Source: Clostridiaceae bacterium (GTDB lineage Bacteria > Bacillota > Clostridia > Oscillospirales > Butyricicoccaceae). Taken from it: DNA of 6,199 nt. Positions 1 to 5,908 of the stretch are shown piece after piece. Every line of letters begins with the position of its first letter. Within the stretch, counting starts at the first letter, position 1. The translations under genes and the position numbers were made by a program. Below the pieces are notes generated by a model. It was not told where the DNA came from. It was given only the letters and a program-made list of their open reading frames with translations, and searched no databases. The DNA lies in NCBI GenBank assembly GCA_016293155.1, contig JAEDEU010000092.1, forward strand, positions 1 to 6,199, in the 5' to 3' direction.

Positions 1-631
1 CGATAACGCCGCGGTAGGAATCGTACTGGCTGTCGAAGATCAGCGCGCGCAGCGGAGCATTGACATCGCCCTCCGGCGCGGGAATGTCCGTGACAATGTG
101 CTCAAGCACCTGCTCGATGTTCAGTCCGACCTTGGCGGAGACCTCCGGCGCATCCTCGGCGGGCAGACCGATGATGTCCTCGATTTCCTTTTTGACGTGT
201 GCCGGATCCGCACTCGGCAGGTCAATCTTGTTGATGACCGGCAGGATTTCCAGATCGTGGTCGAGTGCCAGATAGGTATTGGCAAGCGTCTGCGCCTCGA
301 TGCCCTGCGTCGCATCCACGACGAGCACCGCGCCCTCGCACGCGGCGAGCGAGCGAGAAACCTCATAGTTAAAGTCCACGTGACCCGGCGTGTCGATCAG
401 GTTCATCTGATAGACCTTTCCGTCCGATGCCTCATAGTCCATGCGCACTGCGCGCGCCTTAATCGTAATGCCGCGCTCGCGCTCCAGCTCCATATTGTCC
501 AGCAGCTGGCTTTCCATCTCGCGCTGCGAGACCGCGCGGCAGCACTCCAGCAGGCGGTCTGCCAGCGTGGACTTGCCGTGGTCGATATGCGCCACGATGG
601 AAAAATTGCGAATCAATGATTGATCTTTCAT
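1..631 (-). CDS. lepA: Elongation factor 4 (LepA/EF4), N-terminal 210 codons, truncated by window edge
   Basis: LepA is a ribosome-associated translational GTPase linked to back-translocation and efficient translation under stress; it acts in the cytoplasm and at the membrane periphery. The N-terminus reads MKDQSLIRNFSIVAHIDHGK. The G1 P-loop AHIDHGKST lies at residues 14-22, the switch I segment ERERGITIK at 50-58, G3 DTPGH at 80-84 and G4 NKID at 134-137. The stretch near residues 200-210 (FDSQYDSYRGVI) is the typical LepA entry to domain 2 and separates it from EF-G and BipA. The family is about 600 residues, so roughly two thirds lie beyond position 1. The ATG at 629-631 is preceded by a good Shine-Dalgarno (TAAAGGAGC, complement of 636-644) at normal spacing. 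The gene is transcribed away from hrcA. No defects are visible in the part seen. The identification is secure from the motifs; the fate of the 3' end is unknown. Confidence 0.96.
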   Translation of the reverse strand, partial: MKDQSLIRNFSIVAHIDHGKSTLADRLLECCRAVSQREMESQLLDNMELERERGITIKARAVRMDYEASDGKVYQMNLIDTPGHVDFNYEVSRSLAACEGAVLVVDATQGIEAQTLANTYLALDHDLEILPVINKIDLPSADPAHVKKEIEDIIGLPAEDAPEVSAKVGLNIEQVLEHIVTDIPAPEGDVNAPLRALIFDSQYDSYRGVI

Positions 632-678
632 ATTCGCTCCTTTATAAACAAAAATGAATGAACAAAACCCGCTCCGCA

Positions 679-718
679 TCCGAAAGCGTCCGGTACAGTC
701 CGTCCGCCGGCTTTCGGA
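679..718 (-). promoter_or_regulatory. Stem-loop in the lepA 5' leader
   Basis: TCCGAAAGC (679-687) and GCTTTCGGA (710-718) form a perfect 9-bp inverted repeat around a 22-base loop, with a further short CGG/CCG pairing inside. In the predicted lepA transcript it falls about 50-80 bases before the start codon. No U-tract follows directly, so it is not a standard terminator. A role in mRNA stability or translation is only a guess. Confidence 0.45.
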
Positions 719-764
719 ATACAGAATTTTCCACGGGTAGGATTCCATTAAAGTATCAGAATAC

Positions 765-793
765 ATTATAACACGCATCTTCCCCTCCCACAA
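765..793 (-). promoter_or_regulatory. Predicted sigma-A promoter for lepA (extended -10)
   Basis: On the minus strand the -10 is a consensus TATAAT (770 to 765), preceded by TGT, which gives an extended -10 (TGTTATAAT). A weak -35, TTGTGG (793 to 788), lies 17 bases upstream and matches only the first three consensus bases. Transcription would start near 758 and give a leader of about 127 bases before the lepA ATG at 631. It points away from the hrcA promoter. Confidence 0.65.
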
Positions 794-951
794 CGAAAAT
801 CGCGAGAAAAGGCAAAGATTTTTCCCGCTCCCACACCGCTGAATTTCGGCATTTTCACAGGAACATATGCTTTTCACCAGGTCGTTTTGGCAGTTTTTTA
901 ACTGTTCACAATTTATTCACGCAGAGTTGCGAATTTATTTGCATCTTGCCC
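794..951. other. Divergent lepA/hrcA intergenic core; AT-rich upstream region of the hrcA promoter
   Basis: No gene is visible between the two predicted promoters. The right half is AT-rich and carries AATTTATT twice (910-917 and 932-939), 22 bp apart, i.e. about two helical turns, ending 12 bp before the hrcA -35. A short CAGTT/AACTG hairpin with a T4 loop lies at 891-904. The AT tracts could serve as an UP-like element or bend for RNA polymerase; this is inference from position and composition only. Confidence 0.35.
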
Positions 952-980
952 TTGACAATGGCAAACACTGGTGGTATCTT
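952..980 (+). promoter_or_regulatory. Sigma-A promoter of the hrcA-grpE-dnaK-dnaJ operon
   Basis: A perfect -35 TTGACA (952-957) is separated by 17 bp from the -10 TATCTT (975-980), which has an upstream TGG giving an extended -10. The start point would be about 987, inside the left arm of CIRCE, so bound HrcA would block polymerase or promoter escape. This vegetative promoter plus operator arrangement is standard for class I heat-shock operons of Gram-positive bacteria. Confidence 0.9.
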
Positions 981-984
981 TATT

Positions 985-1011
985 TTAGCACTCAGGGATG
1001 CAGAGTGCTAA
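985..1011 (+). promoter_or_regulatory. CIRCE operator (HrcA binding site)
   Basis: TTAGCACTC (985-993), a 9-base spacer (994-1002) and GAGTGCTAA (1003-1011) match the CIRCE consensus at every position. It overlaps the predicted transcription start of the operon and lies upstream of the gene for its own repressor, so HrcA is predicted to be autoregulated. Since it is transcribed, it can also form a stem-loop at the mRNA 5' end. A further AGTGCTAA half-site occurs at 1027-1034. Confidence 0.98.
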
Positions 1012-1067
1012 CACTCAACAAGGCATAGTGCTAAAGGCCCATCGCCCGAACGAAGGAGGGATGGAAC

Positions 1068-2111
1068 ATGGAGCTTTCCGCACGAAAGAAGCTGATCCTG
1101 AAAACCATCGTCGGCGACTATATCCGCACGGCGGAGCCGGTCGGCTCCAAGTCTCTGGCAAGCCGTCCGGAGCTGAGGTTCTCCTCCGCGACCATCCGAA
1201 ACGAGATGAGCGAGCTGGAGGAAATGGGTTTTTTGGAAAAGCCGCACACCTCCGCGGGGCGCGTCCCGTCCCCTGCCGGCTATCGGCTGTATGTCGATGA
1301 GCTGATGGGAATCCCGGATCTGCCGCTCGCAGAGGTCGAGGGCATCAATAAAATCATGCAGCTCAAGGTCAAGGAGCTGGACCGGCTGATCTCCGAGGCG
1401 GGACGGCTGATCTCCAACCTGACCGACTACACGACCGTGGCAGTCACTCCGGTGATGCAGCGCATCTCGATTATTAAGTTTGAGATTATTACGGTTTCAC
1501 CGCAGAATTTTGTCATTGTTGTGGTCACCAATACCGGCGTGGTCAAAAACAAAATGGTTCGCACCGCCTTTCCGGTGGAGGCCGATGCCGTGGAGCTGCT
1601 GACCTACGTGCTCAATCAGACCTTAACCGGCATCCCGCTGGAATCCATCACCCCCGAACGGCTGGACATCGTCCGCCGCGCGGCCGGACTGAGCGCACTG
1701 CTCGCCCCGGTGGCGGAGTACATCAGCGAGCTGATCGAAGAGCTGAGCGAGCAGAAGGTATTTTTGCGCGGCGCGTCCAAGCTGCTCAGTCAGCCGGAAT
1801 ATCAGGACGCATCCAAGGCGCAGCAGCTGCTGGACTTTATCACGGAGCATCCGAATATGCCGCAGCTCAAAACCATCTCGCGCGACTTTGACGGCGTGCG
1901 CATCATGATCGGTCCAGAAAACGGCGAAGGCCCGCTTTCTCAGGCAAGCATGATCTACGCCACCTACAACATCGGCGATTTCGGACGCGGCGTGATCGGT
2001 CTGGTCGGACCGACCCGCATGGATTACGCAAAGCTGTCCGCACGCCTGTCGCTGTTTTCCAAGCAGCTGAACAAATTAATTGCAGAAACCTTCTTTGAGG
2101 AAGATAAATAG
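1068..2111 (+). CDS. hrcA: Heat-inducible transcription repressor HrcA
   Basis: HrcA is the cytoplasmic repressor that binds CIRCE and shuts off class I heat-shock genes; in the studied systems its active fold depends on GroEL, which couples derepression to chaperone load. The 347-residue product has the usual length. Residues 1-75 form the winged-helix DNA-binding part, including SSATIRNEMSELEEMGFLEK (39-58) and HTSAGRVPS (60-68), with GYRLYVDEL following at 71-79. The rest matches the GAF-like and dimerization portion of the family, ending in a segment with ATYNIGDFGRGVIGLVGPTR. The start is the ATG at 1068, 7 bases after AAGGAGGG (1053-1060); the ATG at 1061 is out of frame and too close to that site. 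It is first in the operon, 17 bases before grpE, and sits under its own operator. No anomalies are visible. Confidence 0.98.
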   Translation: MELSARKKLILKTIVGDYIRTAEPVGSKSLASRPELRFSSATIRNEMSELEEMGFLEKPHTSAGRVPSPAGYRLYVDELMGIPDLPLAEVEGINKIMQLKVKELDRLISEAGRLISNLTDYTTVAVTPVMQRISIIKFEIITVSPQNFVIVVVTNTGVVKNKMVRTAFPVEADAVELLTYVLNQTLTGIPLESITPERLDIVRRAAGLSALLAPVAEYISELIEELSEQKVFLRGASKLLSQPEYQDASKAQQLLDFITEHPNMPQLKTISRDFDGVRIMIGPENGEGPLSQASMIYATYNIGDFGRGVIGLVGPTRMDYAKLSARLSLFSKQLNKLIAETFFEEDK

Positions 2112-2116
2112 GAGGA
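2110..2116 (+). promoter_or_regulatory. grpE ribosome-binding site overlapping the hrcA stop codon
   Basis: AGGAGGA overlaps the last bases of the hrcA TAG (2109-2111). An in-frame TTG at 2117 is almost abutting and too close to be used, so the ATG at 2129 is preferred, although its spacing of about 12 bases is longer than usual. The overlap suggests translational coupling with hrcA. Confidence 0.65.
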
Positions 2117-2128
2117 TTGGATCCGAAC

Positions 2129-2692
2129 ATGGCAGAACAGACAACCATCGAAAACGAGGAGCTGGAAACTGCGGAAGCCGCAGAGACCACCGAAACGACC
2201 GATACCGCCGCAGAGGCAGCGGCTGAAACCGCTGAGGCTCCTGCTGAGCCGACTGCGGAGGAAAAGCTCCAGAAGCAGCTCGATGAGCTCAATGACCGTT
2301 ATGTCCGCATGGCGGCGGAGTACGACAACTTCCGCAAGCGCACCGCAAAGGAGCGCGAGGCTGTCCGGGCGGAAACGCTTTCCAAGGCACTCGCCGGAAT
2401 GCTTCCGGTTTATGACCATCTCACCCGCGCCGTCGCGCAGGAGACCGAGGATGCCGAATACAAGAAGGGCGTTGAGATGACCCTCAATCAGTTTGTGGAC
2501 TGTCTCAAGGCGCTTGGCGTAACCGTCATTCCGGCAGAGCGCGGCACCACCTTCGATCCGGCGCTGCATCAGGCTGTGATGCACGTGGAGGACGAAACCC
2601 TGGGCGAGAATCAGATCGCCGCAGTATTCCAGGCAGGCTTCCTGTATGGCGAACGCGTCATCCGTACCGCAATGGTACAGGTTGCGAACTGA
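2129..2692 (+). CDS. grpE: Nucleotide exchange factor GrpE
   Basis: GrpE is the homodimeric cochaperone that releases ADP from DnaK and, in studied species, acts as a thermosensor through its long helices. The 187-residue product starts with a low-complexity acidic tail rich in Ala, Glu and Thr (about 8-45), which is common in the family. A coiled-coil helix follows, including AEYDNFRKRT (63-72), a conserved part of the long helix. The C-terminal beta domain that contacts the DnaK ATPase domain begins near GTTFDPALHQAV (139-150) and ends GERVIRTAMVQVAN. The usual R-P-A of that closing motif is R-T-A here (179-181), and the conserved G-Y before it is G-F. Its position between hrcA and dnaK supports the call. 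ATG at 2129 is chosen over a TTG at 2117 on ribosome-binding-site spacing. Confidence 0.97.
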   Translation: MAEQTTIENEELETAEAAETTETTDTAAEAAAETAEAPAEPTAEEKLQKQLDELNDRYVRMAAEYDNFRKRTAKEREAVRAETLSKALAGMLPVYDHLTRAVAQETEDAEYKKGVEMTLNQFVDCLKALGVTVIPAERGTTFDPALHQAVMHVEDETLGENQIAAVFQAGFLYGERVIRTAMVQVAN

Positions 2693-2742
2693 GCCAATTC
2701 ATTTTGTAAAACATATATCTGTATATATTGGAGGAATTTATC
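2693..2742 (+). promoter_or_regulatory. AT-rich grpE-dnaK spacer with AU inverted repeat and dnaK ribosome-binding site
   Basis: The 50-base spacer has only 13 G or C bases (26%), in sharp contrast with the flanking genes. ATATAT (2713-2718) and ATATAT (2723-2728) flank CTGT and can form a weak AU-only hairpin ending two bases before the Shine-Dalgarno GGAGG (2730-2734), which is 8 bases from the dnaK ATG. The spacer should keep the start of dnaK unstructured; a temperature-sensitive role is speculation. No promoter with acceptable -35/-10 spacing was found in it. Confidence 0.5.
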
Positions 2743-4575
2743 ATGGGTAAAATCATTGGCATTGACTTAGGTACCACCAACTCCTGCGTCTCCGTCATGG
2801 AGGGCGGCGAGGCAGTCGTTATCCCGAACAGCGAGGGCGCAAGAACCACCCCGTCCGTTGTCGCATTCAACAAGGCTGGCGAGCGTCTGGTCGGTCAGAC
2901 CGCAAAGAACCAGGCTGTTGCAAACGCAGACCGCACCATCATCTCCATCAAGAGACACATGGGCACCGACTACCGCGTCGGCATCGACGGCAAGCAGTAC
3001 TCCCCGCAGGAGGTTTCCGCAATGATCCTGCAAAAGCTGAAGGCGGATGCAGAGGCTTATATCGGCTCTCCGGTTACTCAGGCTGTCATCACCGTTCCGG
3101 CTTACTTCACCGACTCCCAGCGTCAGGCTACCAAGGACGCAGGCAAGATTGCAGGCCTTGAGGTTCTGAGAATCATCAACGAGCCGACCGCAGCTGCACT
3201 TGCTTACGGCGTTGACAAGGAGAACGAGCAGAAGGTCATGGTTTACGACCTCGGCGGTGGCACCTTCGACGTATCTATCCTGGAGATCGGCGACGGCGTT
3301 CTGGAGGTTCTGGCAACCGCAGGCAACAACCACCTCGGCGGTGACGACTTTGACCAGCGCATCATCGACTGGATGGCTGCTGAGTTCCAGAAGAGCTCCG
3401 GCATCGACCTGCGCGGCGACAAGATGGCAATGCAGCGCCTGAAGGAAGCAGCAGAGCGCGCAAAGATCGAGCTCTCCGGCGTTCCGTCCACCACCATCAA
3501 CCAGCCGTACATCACTGCGGATGCAACCGGTCCGAAGCATCTGGAGCTGACCCTGACCCGCGCAAAGTTCAATGAGCTGACCCGCGATCTGGTCGAGGCT
3601 ACCATGGGTCCGGTTCGTCAGGCACTGTCCGATGCAGGTCTGAACGCAAACGAGCTGTCCAAGATCCTGCTGGTCGGCGGTTCCACCCGTATCCCGGCTG
3701 TTCAGGAAGCAGTTAAGGGCATCACCGGCAAGGATGCATTCAAGGGCATCAACCCGGACGAGTGCGTTGCAGTCGGCGCAGCAATTCAGGGCGGTGTCCT
3801 CGGCGGCGAGGTCAAGGACGTTCTTCTGCTGGACGTTGCTCCGCTGTCCCTCGGCATTGAGACCCTCGGCGGCGTATGCACCAAGCTGATCGAGCGCAAC
3901 ACCACCATCCCGACCCACAAGAGCCAGGTATTCTCCACCGCAGCTGACAACCAGCCGTCCGTTGAGATTCATGTCCTTCAGGGCGAGCGCGAAATGGCAG
4001 CCGACAACAAGACCCTCGGCCGCTTCACGCTGGACGGCATCGCTCCGGCACGCCGCGGCGTTCCGCAGATCGAGGTTTCCTTCGACATCGACGCAAACGG
4101 CATCGTAAAGGTATCCGCAAAGGATCTGGGCACCGGCAAGGAGCAGAACATCACCATCACCGCTTCCACCAACCTGTCCGACGACGAGATCAACCGTGCA
4201 GTCGAGGAGGCAGAGCGCTTCGCGGACGAGGATAAGAAGCGCAAGGAGGCTGTTGAGATCCGCAACAATGCAGAGCAGCTGGCCTTCCAGTGCGAGAACA
4301 CCCTGACCGAGCTGGGCGACAAGATTGATCCGGCTGACAAGGCTGCTATCACCTCTGAGATTGAGGCAGTCAAGGAAGCGCTCAAGGGCACTGATACCGA
4401 AATGATTAAGGCTGCTTCCGAGAAGCTGACCCAGAAGTTCCAGGAGATTTCTGCAAAGATGTATCAGAATGCAGCTCCGCAGGACGGCGGTGCACAGGCA
4501 GGCGGTCAGCAGACCGGCTCCAACGGCGACACCTACTACGACGCAGACTTCACTGACGTATCCGACGAAAAGTGA
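2743..4575 (+). CDS. dnaK: Chaperone protein DnaK (Hsp70)
   Basis: DnaK is the cytoplasmic ATP-dependent Hsp70 that binds exposed hydrophobic segments, assisted by DnaJ and GrpE. The 610-residue product has the full family plan. The actin-like ATPase domain (about 1-358) has the phosphate-1 loop GIDLGTTNS (6-14), K70, INEPTAAALAYG (145-156, catalytic Glu147), DLGGGTFD (169-176) and LLVGGSTRIP (309-318). The hydrophobic interdomain linker VLLLDV is at 360-365, the beta-sandwich substrate domain at about 366-475, the helical lid after that, and a Gly/Gln-rich tail ends in DADFTDVSDEK. After IKRHMG (69-74) it goes almost directly to GIDGKQYSPQEVSA, lacking the insertion of Gram-negative DnaK; this explains its length. 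The ATG at 2743 follows GGAGG by 8 bases; the in-frame TTG at 2728 lies upstream of that site and is not the start. Codon use is tightly biased, as expected of an abundant protein. It lies third in the HrcA-controlled operon. Confidence 0.99.
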   Translation: MGKIIGIDLGTTNSCVSVMEGGEAVVIPNSEGARTTPSVVAFNKAGERLVGQTAKNQAVANADRTIISIKRHMGTDYRVGIDGKQYSPQEVSAMILQKLKADAEAYIGSPVTQAVITVPAYFTDSQRQATKDAGKIAGLEVLRIINEPTAAALAYGVDKENEQKVMVYDLGGGTFDVSILEIGDGVLEVLATAGNNHLGGDDFDQRIIDWMAAEFQKSSGIDLRGDKMAMQRLKEAAERAKIELSGVPSTTINQPYITADATGPKHLELTLTRAKFNELTRDLVEATMGPVRQALSDAGLNANELSKILLVGGSTRIPAVQEAVKGITGKDAFKGINPDECVAVGAAIQGGVLGGEVKDVLLLDVAPLSLGIETLGGVCTKLIERNTTIPTHKSQVFSTAADNQPSVEIHVLQGEREMAADNKTLGRFTLDGIAPARRGVPQIEVSFDIDANGIVKVSAKDLGTGKEQNITITASTNLSDDEINRAVEEAERFADEDKKRKEAVEIRNNAEQLAFQCENTLTELGDKIDPADKAAITSEIEAVKEALKGTDTEMIKAASEKLTQKFQEISAKMYQNAAPQDGGAQAGGQQTGSNGDTYYDADFTDVSDEK

Positions 4576-4602
4576 TCCGCCCGTAATTTCATAACACAAT
4601 AA

Positions 4603-4641
4603 CGACGGGCAGGTCAGTAAAAAAGCTGGCCTGCCTTGTCG
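4603..4641 (+). promoter_or_regulatory. Long stem-loop between dnaK and dnaJ
   Basis: GGCAGGTCAG (4608-4617) pairs with CTGGCCTGCC (4626-4635), ten pairs with one G-U, around the loop TAAAAAAG. CGAC (4603-4606) and GTCG (4638-4641) extend it, with a G-U pair and one bulged base between, to about 15 pairs. What follows (GCTGTTTG) is not a U-tract, so a full terminator is unlikely. A block to 3' exonucleases or partial attenuation that lowers dnaJ relative to dnaK would fit the position. It ends 24 bases before the dnaJ ATG. Confidence 0.7.
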
Positions 4642-4665
4642 GCTGTTTGCAGAGAGGGAATTTAC

Positions 4666-5844
4666 ATGGCAGAGAAAAGAGATTATTACGAGGTGCTCGG
4701 CGTCGCAAAGGACTGCGACGACAACACCCTGAAAAAGGCATATCGAAAGCTCGCAAAAAAGTATCATCCGGATGTCAACAAGGACAATCCGGAGGCTGCG
4801 GAGAAGTTCAAGGAGGCCAGTGAGGCGTATGCTGTCCTGTCCGATCCGGAAAAACGTCAGAAGTACGACCAGTTCGGCTTCGCAGGCGTTGACCCGAACT
4901 TTGCCGCAGGCAATGCGGGCGGCTTCACCGGCTTCGGCGGCGGTCTGGACGACATCCTGAACGAGATGTTCGGCGGCGGCTTTGGCGGAGGCTTCGGTGG
5001 TTTTGGCGGCTTTGGCGGCGGCGGTCGCAGAAGCCGTGCCAATGCACCGCGCAAGGGCGAGAATATTCAGAAGAATATTATTTTGACCTTTGAGGAGGCG
5101 GCGTTCGGCTGCTCCAAGGAGATCACCATTGATCGCGTCGAGAAGTGCTCGGAGTGCGGCGGCTCGGGCGCAGCGGAAGGCTCCAAGACCGAGACCTGTA
5201 CGCAGTGTAACGGCTCCGGTCGTGTTGTCACCCAGCAGCGCACCGCATTCGGCATCTTCCAGCAGGAGGCGGAGTGTCCGTCCTGCCGCGGACGCGGTAA
5301 GATCATCACCAAGCCGTGCAAAAAGTGTGGCGGCACCGGTATGGAGCGCCGCGGACGCACGCTTCAGTGCAAGGTTCCGGCAGGCATCGACGATGGTCAG
5401 GCATTTGCGCTGCGCGGTCAGGGCTGTGCCGGCGTCAACGGCGGTCCGAACGGCGACGTCATCGTTTCGGTTTCCATCCGCAAGCATCCGCTGTTCGAGC
5501 GCGACGGCTACGATGTCTGGTGCGAGGTTCCGGTTTCCTACGCACAGGCGTGTCTTGGAGACAAGCTGATTGTCCCGACCATCGACGGCAAGGTCGAGTA
5601 TCCGATGCCGGCAGGCACGCAGAGCGGCACGGTATTCCGTCTGCGCGGCAAGGGCATTCAGGTAGTCAACAGCAGCGGCCGCGGCGATCAGTACGTCAAG
5701 GTTGTGCTGGAGGTTCCGAAGAATCTGACGGACACCCAGAAGGAGCTGCTGCGTCAGCTGGAGGACAGCGATGTTCCGGCAAACCATCAAAAGCGTTCCT
5801 CGTTCCGCGAGAAGATGAAGAATTTGTTCAAGAAGGACAAGTAA
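4666..5844 (+). CDS. dnaJ: Chaperone protein DnaJ (type I Hsp40)
   Basis: DnaJ binds unfolded clients, passes them to DnaK and stimulates its ATPase. The 392-residue product is a complete type I Hsp40. The J domain (about 6-70) carries the essential HPD at 34-36. A Gly/Phe-rich linker (about 80-120) has iterated FGG units. The zinc domain has all four CxxCxGxG motifs: CSECGGSG (161-168), CTQCNGSG (178-185), CPSCRGRG (204-211) and CKKCGGTG (218-225). The C-terminal client-binding domains (about 226-365) include HPLFERDGYDVWCEVPVSY and GRGDQYVKVVLEVP, and a lysine-rich tail closes the protein. ATG at 4666 follows AGAGGG (4653-4658) by 7 bases; an in-frame TTG at 4636 lies inside the upstream stem-loop and is rejected. 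Besides the eight zinc ligands there are five other cysteines (17, 149, 254, 286, 296). It is the last gene of the operon and is followed by an intrinsic terminator. Confidence 0.99.
   Translation: MAEKRDYYEVLGVAKDCDDNTLKKAYRKLAKKYHPDVNKDNPEAAEKFKEASEAYAVLSDPEKRQKYDQFGFAGVDPNFAAGNAGGFTGFGGGLDDILNEMFGGGFGGGFGGFGGFGGGGRRSRANAPRKGENIQKNIILTFEEAAFGCSKEITIDRVEKCSECGGSGAAEGSKTETCTQCNGSGRVVTQQRTAFGIFQQEAECPSCRGRGKIITKPCKKCGGTGMERRGRTLQCKVPAGIDDGQAFALRGQGCAGVNGGPNGDVIVSVSIRKHPLFERDGYDVWCEVPVSYAQACLGDKLIVPTIDGKVEYPMPAGTQSGTVFRLRGKGIQVVNSSGRGDQYVKVVLEVPKNLTDTQKELLRQLEDSDVPANHQKRSSFREKMKNLFKKDK
4969..5025 (+). repeat. Tandem FGG-type codon repeats in the DnaJ G/F linker
   Basis: Residues 102-120 of DnaJ consist only of Phe and Gly in units of FGG or FGGG. 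At DNA level, variants of TTTGGCGG and TTCGGCGG recur in tandem. The G/F region of the family is flexible and varies in length; such a repeat tract can expand or contract by slippage. Confidence 0.8.
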
Positions 5845-5857
5845 TCGTGAATTGGTG

Positions 5858-5891
5858 AAAACGGTCAGTGTGCTGCACTGACCGTTTTTTT
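5858..5891 (+). terminator. Rho-independent terminator of the chaperone operon
   Basis: ACGGTCAGTG (5861-5870) and CACTGACCGT (5876-5885) form a perfect 10-bp stem with a TGCTG loop, followed by a run of seven T (5885-5891). Upstream A residues (5858-5860) can extend pairing into the T-run. It begins 14 bases after the dnaJ stop and marks the operon end, so no further gene such as prmA is cotranscribed here. Confidence 0.95.
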
Positions 5892-5908
5892 GCGGCATCT
5901 GGCTGCTC

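Noticed and set aside
98..619. Plus-strand open frame of 173 codons opposite lepA
   Set aside because: It is in codon register with lepA, whose GTPase motifs are unmistakable; the frame has no ribosome-binding site and its sequence resembles no family.
900..925. DnaA-box-like sequences (for example TTATTCACG at 914-922) near the hrcA promoter
   Set aside because: Two mismatches to TTATCCACA, no cluster of good boxes and no origin genes nearby; AT-rich DNA gives such matches by chance.
860..1060. CtsR operator or other class III heat-shock site in the control region
   Set aside because: No tandem GGTCAAA heptads are present; CIRCE alone accounts for heat-shock control here.
998..1300. Plus-strand frame of 100 codons starting in the CIRCE spacer
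   Set aside because: Its start lies in the operator next to the transcription start, it has no ribosome-binding site, and it overlaps hrcA in another frame.
2024..2584. Minus-strand open frame of 186 codons opposite grpE and the end of hrcA
   Set aside because: It is a shadow of biased codon use in grpE and spans two confirmed genes, with no start signals.
2704..2729. Possible internal promoter in the grpE-dnaK spacer (TTGTAA with TATATA or TATATT)
   Set aside because: The spacing is only 12-14 bases and the hexamers fall in a simple AT-rich tract; not supportable.
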